A stretch of 64,000 nt of DNA, taken from contig JAFLBZ010000002.1 in NCBI GenBank assembly GCA_017303715.1, positions 1-64,000 of the forward strand, in the 5' to 3' direction. Below, piece after piece: positions 54,615-63,578 of this stretch. Source of the stretch: Rhodothermia bacterium. Lineage in GTDB: Bacteria; Bacteroidota; Rhodothermia; Rhodothermales; UBA2364. Position numbers and translations under genes: made by a program. The notes under the pieces are model-generated. The model was not told the origin of the DNA, ran no database searches, and was given only the letters and a program-made list of their open reading frames with translations. The stretch's first letter is position 1. Each line of letters opens with the position of its first letter.

Positions 54615-55191
54615 AACAATCCTTGTTGCCGTTGCAGCGATCGCCGTGCTACTTATTGCAGGGTTGGTCGGGTCTATGTATGGCCCCGGTAAGGTGGTCA
54701 CGCAGACGGTACAAGGGGAAACAAAGACGGTCTTTGTGGATCGCGATGTGCCAAAAGTGGTGGAAGTGCCGAAACCGATGGCGGTGCATACTGTCGAGCG
54801 GATTTATAACACGCGAACCGACACTGTGCATATTCGCGTGCCTGTGCAGACTGAGCTTAAATCGCCCGCATATGTTACGAGTTCTAACCCTGTAACCTTG
54901 GAGAGGCCGAGTTTGTTGTCTGCGCCTAATTACGTTCTAACTGCCTACAATATACCAGAGCAGCGCTGGGAACAGCGAATTTATCCCGCGTATAGGCGCA
55001 CCAGGTGGGGATACAATATTAATATCGGTGCAGGGGCTGTTGCGGGTACTGGGGATGTGGTGCAGCCTGTTGTTATTGCACAGGCAGGACTGCGTTACCG
55101 GCGATCGCAGGCTGGGGTTATTGGCCTATTTGCACCTGATCGCGCCCTGTATGGCGGTATATATGCCTCGTATGACATTGCCAGCCGATAA
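54598..55191 (+). CDS. Membrane-anchored lysis-cassette protein (spanin-like position)
   Basis: A 197-residue protein with one N-terminal membrane segment (LVAVAAIAVLLIAGLVG) and a large periplasmic part ending in beta-rich GYNINIGAGAVAGTGD and IYASYDIASR. Being next to holin and endolysin, it may act as an inner-membrane spanin or similar; its barrel-like C-terminus is unusual for one. It overlaps the next gene by 20 bp. Confidence 0.55.
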   Translation: MLKNLKTILVAVAAIAVLLIAGLVGSMYGPGKVVTQTVQGETKTVFVDRDVPKVVEVPKPMAVHTVERIYNTRTDTVHIRVPVQTELKSPAYVTSSNPVTLERPSLLSAPNYVLTAYNIPEQRWEQRIYPAYRRTRWGYNINIGAGAVAGTGDVVQPVVIAQAGLRYRRSQAGVIGLFAPDRALYGGIYASYDIASR

Positions 55192-55633
55192 GCTGCGAAT
55201 TGAGTTTAAAGCACTTACATGGGCGGTGTATGAAGATGCGTGTATCCGTCTTGGCCTTGATCCGACAGAGACGTTGACAACGATCACGTCGTTATCCGCC
55301 GAGCCGAATCCGCAATTCATGCAGGCTGCTTGTGTGTCTCCGCCGCCCATGTATGACATTGATGTTGCGTGTATCGCCCTGTTCGAGTGGCTGCGATTGG
55401 TGCAGCGCGACGTGCAGCATGCAACATCTCGTGCGATCCCGCTACTGTCCCGACTGCCGAGATCCGAGGGTGGCGACCGGACAATTACAGGGGTATTGGC
55501 ACGCATGGAGCCGGCGGACGAAGACTTGTTTAGGGCGATGCCTCTACAAGAATTTCTCTACAGAATGTCTTTGCGTAGTGCGTATGCTACGTTAGACGCA
55601 TTAAAAAAAGAAGATGATACAGAACCCGATTGA
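55172..55633 (+). CDS. Phage protein, possibly tail assembly-related
   Basis: A 153-residue protein from ATG 55172 (MTLPADKLRIEFKALTW). Helical; VACIALFEWLRLVQRDVQHA and QEFLYRMSLRSAYATLDALKK. Not assigned. It lies between the lysis cassette and tail genes. Longer starts (from 55028) run through the spanin-like gene in another frame and are rejected. Confidence 0.55.
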   Translation: MTLPADKLRIEFKALTWAVYEDACIRLGLDPTETLTTITSLSAEPNPQFMQAACVSPPPMYDIDVACIALFEWLRLVQRDVQHATSRAIPLLSRLPRSEGGDRTITGVLARMEPADEDLFRAMPLQEFLYRMSLRSAYATLDALKKEDDTEPD

Positions 55634-55970
55634 GCGAAATTTAGTCGCTACGCAAAACAGGGCATTTTCGGAGGTTGTGCAAATACAAAACCCCGACGGG
55701 ACACCTGTCGCGCTTACAGGCTTTTCCGCCAAGTGCCAAATCCGCAAGAATGTAGAATCGGGTGTTGTGTTTGAAATGAGTACTGAAAACGGGCGCATCG
55801 GGATTGATGCGGGGTCAGGAACAATTACGATACAGACCCTTGGGAGTATAACCCTACCCGCGCAGGGGCGGTATGTGTATGATATTATGCTGTATCCTAC
55901 AGCAAGCGTTGGATTGGCAGATACTATCCAACGCGGTTTGTTCATCATTCAGAAGCCAGTTACGATATAA
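55614..55970 (+). CDS. Small phage tail/baseplate-type protein
   Basis: A 118-residue beta-rich protein (FSEVVQIQNPDGTPVALTGF, VFEMSTENGRIGIDAGSGTITIQTL, ARGRYVYDIML-like) resembling the N-terminal module of BppU-type baseplate proteins. It overlaps the preceding gene by 20 bp and is 1 bp from the next. Assignment tentative. Confidence 0.55.
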   Translation: MIQNPIERNLVATQNRAFSEVVQIQNPDGTPVALTGFSAKCQIRKNVESGVVFEMSTENGRIGIDAGSGTITIQTLGSITLPAQGRYVYDIMLYPTASVGLADTIQRGLFIIQKPVTI

Positions 55971-55971
55971 T

Positions 55972-56994
55972 ATGCCAGAAATTGCATTGCCATACAGCTA
56001 TCCTGAGGTCGCTAATATTGCGAGATCGGTCATCAATATGATGGATCGCGGAGAATGGGCTACAGGGATCGCGTACAATTCAGGAGAGCGCGTCTGGAAG
56101 GACGGGATGGTTTGGGTCGCGAGGGCGTACCACATTTCTACTGCATTAAATGCCCCTCCCAATGCTGACATGTGGAGGCAAATAGTGATGCAGGGGGCTA
56201 CTACTGAGCGCACGTACACTATTCCTGTTTTACAACAATCGATCATGCTGCCCTTTTGGTACGAGGTTGGTCTGCAGCAAATAAAACGGGTATTGGTGGA
56301 TGGAGTGGACATAACGGGACAGCAAGGCGTCCCCAATAGTCCGATAACGTCCCCGACATGGCATTGGTGCGAGAAAATGCAGCCGCTGGGGTATTTGGGG
56401 TGTCTATACAAAACCTCAAGTGTGATTGTCTTGAACCCTATGCACTACATGGATGCTACATTGCCAACCGCAATTACCGTCACATACGAGGAGCGCACAA
56501 TAGGGAGTGATCCCGATCTGTGCCTGCGCGCATATGATAGACGGCGTATGTTGTCATCATTAAACCCAGAAAAAATCGAAACTGATTACCCTGGCGGCCA
56601 TCAGTACCGCGTGTATTTTAATCCACCTGCTGATGGACTGGTTATAGAGATGTGGCGTGAGACACAGCGCGTTGTAGGGAAAGGTGCGGGCGTTAAATAC
56701 AAGGCGCATCGGCATTTTATGCCCTATTCAAGACAGGGTGCAGATGAGTTCCCTGCACAATTATCTGCTGGGTCTATCTCTGGATTAGGGATAGAGGAGA
56801 ATGGGTTTGAGGGGAGCACGTTTACAGTAAATATAAACAGGCAATTCCTGCGAAGAAACAGGTCCTGGAAGTGGTGTTTGTTTGACCCGGCAACAGGGGC
56901 GAGATCCCGCCTAAGCGCACAGACATTGGTTGAGCGCAAATATACCGACTTGGACAATGGGATAGAGCGATCTAGCGGACTGGTATTGCAGTAG
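55972..56994 (+). CDS. Phage receptor-binding or tail-associated protein with CBM-like module
   Basis: A 340-residue protein. Residues about 25-65 (WATGIAYNSGERVWKDGMVWVARAYH ... PPNADMWRQI) resemble a carbohydrate-binding module 5/12-like repeat. The remainder is beta-rich and ends near FDPATGARSRLSAQTL. Start at ATG 55972 directly after the previous gene. A tail or receptor role is inferred from the module and location. Confidence 0.55.
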   Translation: MPEIALPYSYPEVANIARSVINMMDRGEWATGIAYNSGERVWKDGMVWVARAYHISTALNAPPNADMWRQIVMQGATTERTYTIPVLQQSIMLPFWYEVGLQQIKRVLVDGVDITGQQGVPNSPITSPTWHWCEKMQPLGYLGCLYKTSSVIVLNPMHYMDATLPTAITVTYEERTIGSDPDLCLRAYDRRRMLSSLNPEKIETDYPGGHQYRVYFNPPADGLVIEMWRETQRVVGKGAGVKYKAHRHFMPYSRQGADEFPAQLSAGSISGLGIEENGFEGSTFTVNINRQFLRRNRSWKWCLFDPATGARSRLSAQTLVERKYTDLDNGIERSSGLVLQ

Positions 56995-57013
56995 GCGGAT
57001 TAACGAGTACATG

Positions 57014-57089
57014 GAATGCGTTACGGGCATCTCTCTACATAGAATGCGTTACGGGCATCTCTCTACATAGAATGCGTTACGGGCATCTC
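57014..57089. repeat. 28-bp tandem repeat, 2.7 copies
   Basis: Units at 57014-57041 and 57042-57069 are identical (core GAATGCGTTACGGGCATC), and a third copy breaks off at 57089. They are the only clear intergenic repeat inside the phage late region. Confidence 0.85.
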
Positions 57090-57103
57090 CATATTAATTT
57101 CAA

Positions 57104-57133
57104 GCCCCGCCCGTGTGTGGCGGGGCATTTTTA
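57104..57133 (+). terminator. Terminator upstream of the tape measure gene
   Basis: GCCCCGCC (57104-57111) and GGCGGGGC (57119-57126) form a perfect 8-bp stem followed by ATTTTTATTT. It separates the structural operon from the tape measure and tail-tip genes. Confidence 0.8.
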
Positions 57134-57141
57134 TTTAGGAC

Positions 57142-59292
57142 ATGAGCGACAAAAAATTAGTCATTGAAATTGAGGTTAACGCGCAGGGTGCGGTCACTGC
57201 TGTGAAAAACCTGGACGGGCAGCTTGTCAAGCTTGATGGTGCAGCCTCGAAGGCTGGCAATGGGATGAGTGGCCTCTCGCGCGCTACTGGCATGCTGCAA
57301 ACTGCGATGGCGGGGCTGGCCGGCGTGGGTGTGGCAGAATTTTTGCAGCGCGCATCGCAAGCTGCATTAGATGCAGAGAAAAGTCAGCGCCGACTTACTG
57401 CAATGTCGAAACTATTACAGGTTGAGATGTCGCACCTTGCTGGCTCGTCTCAGTACGCACAGAATACGTTTTCACTAAGCACATCGCAGGCTAATGATCT
57501 TTCTGTTGCTGTTACGAAGTTAACTACAAAAGCGGGGGAAATAGGCAAAACGCGCGAGGTGATGCAGGCCTTGCTGGATTTGTCTGCCGCCCAAGGAATG
57601 AGCGCGGCGGAGGGTTTGCAGGCGTTTGAGATGGCAATTCTGGGAGTGGACGAGGGCACAGACAGGCTGTTCGGGAAAAACCCGTCCGTTCTCTACGAGG
57701 AGTATGCAGCACGTATAGGGACTACGGCAGGCCGGATGTCGGATGCCGAGCAGGCGCAGGCGATCTTGACTGCAACAATCGAGTCGGGGCTGCGCGTGCA
57801 GGGAGAGTATAAAAACTACCTTTCGGGCACGGCTGGCGAGCTGGATATGATTAAGCAGCGCGCAGATCAGGCGATGGTCGCGGTGGGCGATTTGACCAAT
57901 TCATTTGTATCGTCCCTGCCCTACATAGACACGCTTATCAATCGCTATGGATCGCTGTCGGACGCGATTGGCGACTACCTATTTAATCTCGCGAACTTCT
58001 ACCTCAGTGGCTTTGGTGTTCAATTAAACAATCAATACGATACCAATCAGCGAGTATTAGGACTGATGCAGGGCATGAGTGCTCATGGCGCATCTGCGCC
58101 TGTGGCGGCTAATCCGCCCAAAATATCCGTGCCTCGCCCTCGTGCCATTGGCGGCGGCGGTGGTAGTAGTCGTAGTCGCGGCGCAACGACAAAACAGACT
58201 GCAGAGGAATATAAATATCTCGCAGGCTCCGTTGGCGCCGCTGAGCGGGCGCTACGGGAGATGAATGAACAGTACGATAGGGCTACAACAGACAACGAGC
58301 GTGCGCGAATTATGCACTTAATCGAGGCGAGGCGGGCGGAGGTTAAGGTTGCGGAGATGGCTGCTAGGGGGCAAATTAATATTGCGGATGCGGCTGATAT
58401 TGCTGGTGGGGCTACTGATGCGCTGCGGACGCGTGTCGCGGCGTTAGCAGGCGAGATGGCGCAGCTCGTAGAGGTGGACGCTGATGGTACGATGTTGCCG
58501 ATTGCATCGAAATTTAGCCAATTTATCGGCTTGATTGAAAAAAACAGAGAGACAATTCAGGAGGCGTTCACCCTCTTTGATGAGGCTGTACGGGGCTATG
58601 CGGATTTACGAACCGCACAGATCAGTGCCGCGGCGGATCAAGAGCGACGCCTATTCGAGCAGCGACAATCCCGCGAAGAACTTGCCCTACAGGGAGAGCT
58701 TGACAGGTTAAAGCAGCGCCATGATGCCCGCCTGATGTCGGATCGCGCCTATGAAAAACAGCGTACAGAAATCGAAAACCGCCAAACCGCGCTTGCCGAG
58801 CGGCATGGAAAGGAACGTGATGATATAGACAGAAAATACCGTCGCGAACAAGCAATTAGGGATCGCAAAAACGCGCTTTGGAGTATCGCAATAAATACCT
58901 CTCGCGCTATTGTAGAGGCGCTTCCGAACCCTTTGAAAGTCGCGTTTGCTGCTGCGGCAGGGGCGTTGCAGGCAGGGTTAGTGCTCGCTAAGCCTATTCC
59001 TGCGTTTGCGGGAGGCGTTGATAAATTCGATGGGGGCCTGGCGCTGGTCGGAGAGCGGGGGCCTGAGTTAGTGGCGCTACCCGCAATGAGCAGTGTCATA
59101 ACCAACCAGAACACACGTGCACTGATTGGTGCAATAACGAGCGCCAATGCTGGCGATTCTGGTAGTATTGGTAGTTTGATTGGCGAGCAAATCAGAACAG
59201 CAATAGAGGGCGCTGAAATTCGCATTGACGGGACAGTGCTGAAGATTGCCCTCAAAAACACAGAAGCACTGTACAGAAGGATGGGTGTATGA
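57142..59292 (+). CDS. Tail tape measure protein
   Basis: A 716-residue protein rich in Ala/Gly hydrophobic helices, with a coiled coil at about 490-580 (RRLFEQRQSREELALQGEL, IENRQTALAERHGKERDDI). The C-terminal part has KPIPAFAGGVDKFDGGLALVGERGPELVAL, a motif common near the end of tape measure proteins. With about 1.5 angstrom of tail per residue this would give a tail near 100 nm (estimate from the known rule). It overlaps the tail-tip gene by 4 bp. Confidence 0.85.
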   Translation: MSDKKLVIEIEVNAQGAVTAVKNLDGQLVKLDGAASKAGNGMSGLSRATGMLQTAMAGLAGVGVAEFLQRASQAALDAEKSQRRLTAMSKLLQVEMSHLAGSSQYAQNTFSLSTSQANDLSVAVTKLTTKAGEIGKTREVMQALLDLSAAQGMSAAEGLQAFEMAILGVDEGTDRLFGKNPSVLYEEYAARIGTTAGRMSDAEQAQAILTATIESGLRVQGEYKNYLSGTAGELDMIKQRADQAMVAVGDLTNSFVSSLPYIDTLINRYGSLSDAIGDYLFNLANFYLSGFGVQLNNQYDTNQRVLGLMQGMSAHGASAPVAANPPKISVPRPRAIGGGGGSSRSRGATTKQTAEEYKYLAGSVGAAERALREMNEQYDRATTDNERARIMHLIEARRAEVKVAEMAARGQINIADAADIAGGATDALRTRVAALAGEMAQLVEVDADGTMLPIASKFSQFIGLIEKNRETIQEAFTLFDEAVRGYADLRTAQISAAADQERRLFEQRQSREELALQGELDRLKQRHDARLMSDRAYEKQRTEIENRQTALAERHGKERDDIDRKYRREQAIRDRKNALWSIAINTSRAIVEALPNPLKVAFAAAAGALQAGLVLAKPIPAFAGGVDKFDGGLALVGERGPELVALPAMSSVITNQNTRALIGAITSANAGDSGSIGSLIGEQIRTAIEGAEIRIDGTVLKIALKNTEALYRRMGV

Positions 59293-62200
59293 GCTACACT
59301 GTTTTAGACTCCTATATTATATCGTCAAAACCTGGCACATTCAGGGTTGATTTGTCGAGTAATAGCGGCTACGAGGCATTCGATCTTACGCTGTGTGATG
59401 CAGCGCAAATTAATTGGCGGCCTAATGCGGATGTTTTTCCAACCGTAATTGCATCCGAGTTAGAGGTGGTACTACGAGGGGATGTAATGCAGCGCATTCG
59501 TGCAGCGGGAGATACTGGGTTGCGGATGCGGGTGTTTTATACGCCTGTTGGCGGCTCTGAGGCATTATTCTGGATCGGCTACGTGGTGTCTGATGTGTCG
59601 GGTAGGTCGTTAGACAAAATAGGTGCAAAGACAAAAGTGCGAATTGGGGATGGGCTGCACCTGCTGAGTAACATTCTCTACACAGACGCATCAGGCGGGG
59701 CGTGGTTGGCAGAGTCGCCTGATAGCTACGAGACGCCTGCGCAAATCATCTGCGAAATTCTCGCACTCACAGGGCACGCACTGCCTGTCAATTTTGCCCC
59801 ACGTTATTGGAATCACCCAGATAGTGAGGACGTAAACCCGCTCACCCGTGTACGAATAAACCGTGGCCAGCTAACGCAGATTGACGACGCAGGATCACTC
59901 ATTCCATCAAGCGCAATGTTTGCGCTGAATGAGGTACTGCGTGTATTTGGGCTGTGTGTCCAAATGCGATTTGGTGCGTGGTGGGTGATTCATCGCCAGC
60001 AACTATTTAACGAAGAGTACAATATATATAGGCACGCCGCGAATGGGGATTTTCAGTACCTGCAATCAGTCGCGATCTCCGCAGGTGCAGGCGCAGACAT
60101 TACGGACGGCGTGGTGTTTTCAGATCAATTCAGATTTAGGGAAGCTGGCGGGACAGAGGAGGCGTTACCAGCAATACGCTCCGCGACGGTAACATTGCAG
60201 CACGGAACAACGCTTAGTTTTGTCCGAAATGGCGATTTTTCGCGAGACACGCCTACCGAGTTTTGGACATTAACAAACACCTCTACTGAAGTGGGGTATC
60301 TCTCCCCGTTAGCATTGACCGTCGAGGGGGAATTTTCATATACGCCTCCATACGCATTTACGGTAAATAGTAACGCCCAGCAGGGTATCGGGATGTTGGC
60401 TGGTGACGATGGCTTATTGTGGTTCTCAGCACGAGTAAAACAGGTTTTGCCACGAGATCAGTCGCCGATGGGGCGACAACGCTGGGCATTCTTTGCATTA
60501 AATGTAAATGCAGGCACAGAAAATTACTGGCTAAATGATGCTGATGAGTGGGTGGTATCGGCGACGCCTGTATGGACGAGGATGGAGGTGTTTGCGCCGA
60601 ATATATGGCAACTGGTAGAGCGGAGGTTCAGCGCTCCTCCAGAGACAGGAGCCGCCACGTTGTACCTTGGCGGGGTCGTGGATACAAACTATTTTTCTGT
60701 CCAGATAGACCCAGAGGATCCGCTATCAATTCCAATGACTGCGATGGCGTGGGATGAGGTACAACTTATCGGGGAATATGGAGATGGTTCTGAGGGCTGG
60801 AATGCAACCTCTATGACAATCACCGACACAGGCGCAAGTTCGACGATTGACGGGGAGACAGTCAATCTACTATTTGGATCAGGCCCTTATGCGATGAACC
60901 CAGGCACCATACAGCAGCTCGATGGAGATCCCGCGAGCGACTGGAAACGTGGCGGGTATTCTGGAGGCACTGGTAGTGGTGATGGACTGGAGATGTTGCT
61001 GGCGGAGGACAATATCCGTGCGCGCCGCGTAGATATTGCACGTCACCGTGCTGCCTACTTTTCTCCAGACCAGCTAATCCTGCCGTCAACAATGTTGCGT
61101 ATTGGGGGGCGAGTGTTTGCTGCCTCAGAGATAAGTTTAGACCTGCGATCAGGGCGCTCGTCTGGACTGTTTGACGAGGTATCTGACGCGGGTTTCGCCT
61201 CCATGATCGCAACAAAACGAGACATCGAGAGCAGGGCACTGGTTGATGATTCTAATGCGATACGTTTCTTTATAGACCGTGCAAATCAGGCTATTGCAGC
61301 GCTCGAATCGCCTATTGCACGCACAGATGAGTACTTGGAGATGGGCGTGTCGTACACACAGATTGCTATCCAGCCTCTTACATCACCCATTCTCAAAGCT
61401 GGTATAAAATACACGCTCATTAATGCCGCTACAGGACGGCGACACATGATTGCCGTTGCACGCAATCAGCGTGCAGGGGATGCAATCTTGCACATAGACG
61501 CATTTACCCCGCCAGAAAATATCTACACAGACAGCCCTATCACAGCAACGTCCAAAGAGGTCTCTGCTGCCCTATCATTAGTAGAGTTTGCGTTTAGAGT
61601 TGCGCTAACGGGTGCGCCTGTTGCCATATTGTCAGACGCATACATAGAATTTTCCCCCGGAGGGAATAGTGCTGAGATCAGTGTAGAGCCAATCTCAGTA
61701 CCCATGATAGCAGGTACTAAGCTCAGAATGATAGACAACACCAGTGTTCAGCGCACTGTTTACCTTGCCGAAGCAGCAGAGGTTGGCGACGATGTTTTGA
61801 CAATTTCGGGAGGTTATCCAACGCCATCGGTTTTACCAATCGCTATCTACCCTGTAGGTACAGAGGTCTATGCGGAGTCGCAGGTAACACGTACTGAGTT
61901 CCTACAAACTGCACAGGGGTTGTACAGTTTAACTGAAACAGTGTCTGATGTTGGCGACATCGTGACTACGCATAGTACGCAAATTTCGCAAAACACAACC
62001 GATATAACATTGCGCGCAACGCGCAGTCAATTAGTTGATGACATCAATAATGTAGCCCAGACCTCTCTCAAAATTGCGTGGGACAAACTGTCAATAAATG
62101 GGCCGTTAGAAACAAATAACGCGATCCGTTCCAGTAATTATGTTCAGGGCATTTCCGGTTGGGAGCTGCGCGCAAATGGCGAGGCAGAGCTGGCTCAGGG

Positions 62201-62606
62201 GGTATTTAGAGGTAGTGTTTTGTCAGCAACAGGTACATCTCCAAACGTCATAACTGCACTGGTTGGACAGGGTACATTGCATGTGTATCACTTAAATGCA
62301 AACCAGCCGAGCGTGTTTGTACGTAACTCCGACATCACCCTAAAGTATCCGTCATCTGATAGGAGAGTATTACTTTCATATGACAAGATCACGATTGGCC
62401 CAGACGACCCAAACACCTTCGATGTGCGTCTAACAGGAGCCGGAATTGAGGTGGGATCGGGGCGAGTACCTGTGTACACTCAAGGGGTTGGCATCCCGTC
62501 TAATACCTCCGGACGGGATGGCGATATGCACGGTGATACAACGGGTGGAGGGCGTGTTTTGTGGGTAAAAATAGCAGGTCAATGGGTTGAAATCTCGATG
62601 GCGTGA
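59289..62606 (+). CDS. Large tail tip/host-specificity protein
   Basis: An 1105-residue protein, last structural gene. It begins with beta-rich tail-hub-like segments ([35 protein letters not shown]), has a middle rich in Ala and Ser, a short heptad-like stretch ([17 protein letters not shown]) and a C-terminal fibre-like part ending [28 protein letters not shown]. Fits a central tail tip/fibre protein by size and place; receptor unknown. Confidence 0.7.
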   Translation: MSYTVLDSYIISSKPGTFRVDLSSNSGYEAFDLTLCDAAQINWRPNADVFPTVIASELEVVLRGDVMQRIRAAGDTGLRMRVFYTPVGGSEALFWIGYVVSDVSGRSLDKIGAKTKVRIGDGLHLLSNILYTDASGGAWLAESPDSYETPAQIICEILALTGHALPVNFAPRYWNHPDSEDVNPLTRVRINRGQLTQIDDAGSLIPSSAMFALNEVLRVFGLCVQMRFGAWWVIHRQQLFNEEYNIYRHAANGDFQYLQSVAISAGAGADITDGVVFSDQFRFREAGGTEEALPAIRSATVTLQHGTTLSFVRNGDFSRDTPTEFWTLTNTSTEVGYLSPLALTVEGEFSYTPPYAFTVNSNAQQGIGMLAGDDGLLWFSARVKQVLPRDQSPMGRQRWAFFALNVNAGTENYWLNDADEWVVSATPVWTRMEVFAPNIWQLVERRFSAPPETGAATLYLGGVVDTNYFSVQIDPEDPLSIPMTAMAWDEVQLIGEYGDGSEGWNATSMTITDTGASSTIDGETVNLLFGSGPYAMNPGTIQQLDGDPASDWKRGGYSGGTGSGDGLEMLLAEDNIRARRVDIARHRAAYFSPDQLILPSTMLRIGGRVFAASEISLDLRSGRSSGLFDEVSDAGFASMIATKRDIESRALVDDSNAIRFFIDRANQAIAALESPIARTDEYLEMGVSYTQIAIQPLTSPILKAGIKYTLINAATGRRHMIAVARNQRAGDAILHIDAFTPPENIYTDSPITATSKEVSAALSLVEFAFRVALTGAPVAILSDAYIEFSPGGNSAEISVEPISVPMIAGTKLRMIDNTSVQRTVYLAEAAEVGDDVLTISGGYPTPSVLPIAIYPVGTEVYAESQVTRTEFLQTAQGLYSLTETVSDVGDIVTTHSTQISQNTTDITLRATRSQLVDDINNVAQTSLKIAWDKLSINGPLETNNAIRSSNYVQGISGWELRANGEAELAQGVFRGSVLSATGTSPNVITALVGQGTLHVYHLNANQPSVFVRNSDITLKYPSSDRRVLLSYDKITIGPDDPNTFDVRLTGAGIEVGSGRVPVYTQGVGIPSNTSGRDGDMHGDTTGGGRVLWVKIAGQWVEISMA

Positions 62607-62637
62607 CGTGTAAAGTAGGGGTAGTCCTAAGCCATGT

Positions 62638-62667
62638 TTGTTGCGATCATGAGCCGAATTTGTTGCG
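62638..62667. repeat. Right terminal repeat of the prophage
   Basis: TTGTTGCGATCAT at 62638-62650 and ATTTGTTGCG at 62658-62667, with a 7-base spacer: the inverse of the left end boxes (9 and 13 bases identical). Confidence 0.8.
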
Positions 62668-62678
62668 GTTCGGTTCAA

Positions 62679-63140
62679 AGGCTGGCTTTCGATGTCGCCC
62701 ACGGTTCCCCCAACCTCAATCATTACGACATCGTAAGCACCACTATCACCAAGCTTCCGCATCCAAGATTTGATTTCATCTATCACATGGGGGACGACCT
62801 GCACCGTTTTGCCAAGGTATTCTCCGGCGCGCTCTTTTCGGATCACTTCCGAGTAGATCCGTCCGGAAGAAACACTATTTGCCTGTGACATGGAGATACC
62901 GAGATAACGCTCGTAGTGCCCCAAGTCGAGGTCTGTTTCTGCACCATCATTGGTTACATACACCTCACCATGCTCGTATGGGTTCATGGTTCCGGGATCC
63001 ACATTAATGTACGGGTCAAATTTTTGGATGGTGACCCGTAGGCTACGGGCTTCTAACAAGCGTCCTAAAGAGGCGATTAAAATGCCTTTTCCGAGGGAAG
63101 ACGTAACGCCGCCGGTCACAAAAATATACTTGGTTTGCAC
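62679..63140 (-). pseudogene. pyrG: CTP synthase, 5' part (gene split by prophage)
   Basis: 154 codons from a GTG start at 63140 ([19 protein letters not shown], with the P-loop [10 protein letters not shown] and [10 protein letters not shown], then [13 protein letters not shown]). The next residues in an intact enzyme, FxxLEAIRQ, are found at the other end of the prophage at about 35804. The frame continues into phage DNA to a stop at 62430 but without pyrG similarity. This half contains the ATP and UTP binding parts of the synthetase domain but no amidotransferase domain. Confidence 0.93.
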
Positions 63141-63313
63141 AAAGAGCTGGGTTTAGGACAAAGGGATGGCAAGAAGAGTTGCCTTCGCAAAATACACTAC
63201 GGACATTCGGTTTAAAGCATCAATTTGGGACGAAAAATCGTGCCAATGGGGCTGCCTTCCTTCAGATTAATCATTTCACCGTCATATAGCATCTTAGGGG
63301 AAACCACATTAAA

Positions 63314-63520
63314 ATGAAAAACAAAATCTCGGATACGGAAGTTCTTAAGCAACTCATCAAAGAGGCTATTTTGGAACTGATGGAGGAAAAACAGGACTTG
63401 TTTAATTCTTTGTTCTCGGAGGCAGTGGAGGAGTACTTCAATACAAGTCATCAACAAATTGCAGACGTCTCGCAGTTTTCAATACCAGAAATGTACCCTT
63501 CGGTTGTTGGGCAGGCATAA
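63314..63520 (+). CDS. Small helical protein of unknown function
   Basis: A 68-residue protein (MKNKISDTEVLKQLIKEAILELMEEKQDLF...) with strongly amphipathic helices and many Glu/Lys, of the kind seen next to toxin genes as antitoxins. No toxin gene is adjacent, so the function is unknown. It precedes a strong terminator. Confidence 0.6.
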   Translation: MKNKISDTEVLKQLIKEAILELMEEKQDLFNSLFSEAVEEYFNTSHQQIADVSQFSIPEMYPSVVGQA

Positions 63521-63521
63521 A

Positions 63522-63558
63522 AAAAAGAGGCATCCCGATTAAAGATGCCTCTTCTTTA
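63522..63558. terminator. Bidirectional terminator
   Basis: AAGAGGCATC and GATGCCTCTT form a perfect 10-bp stem around a 9-base loop, flanked by an A run on the left and T-rich sequence on the right. It serves both the plus-strand small gene and the minus-strand protease gene. Confidence 0.85.
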
Positions 63559-63578
63559 TGTACAAACGCTTCTTATGT

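Larger units (their letters stand above)
35811..62667. mobile_element. Mu-like transposable prophage inserted in pyrG
   Basis: About 26.9 kb between the two halves of pyrG. Hallmarks: terminal inverted repeats, a MuA-type DDE transposase with MuB-type ATPase, Gam and GemA homologues, a LexA-like repressor, Mu-type gp27/28/29-like terminase and portal, gp36/gp37-like proteins, a gpI-like protease, and siphovirus-like tail genes. No tyrosine or serine integrase occurs. Three blocks are seen: early minus strand (35.9-43.4 kb), terminase-portal minus strand (45.6-49.5 kb), and late plus strand (49.6-62.6 kb). The exact outer bases are uncertain because no clean 5-bp target duplication is visible. 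Confidence 0.93.

Noticed and set aside
57014-57089. CRISPR array
   Set aside because: Repeats are directly abutting with no spacers.
62430-62678. Downstream extension of the 5' pyrG frame
   Set aside because: The translation after GDIESQP has no pyrG similarity and overlaps the phage tail-tip gene.
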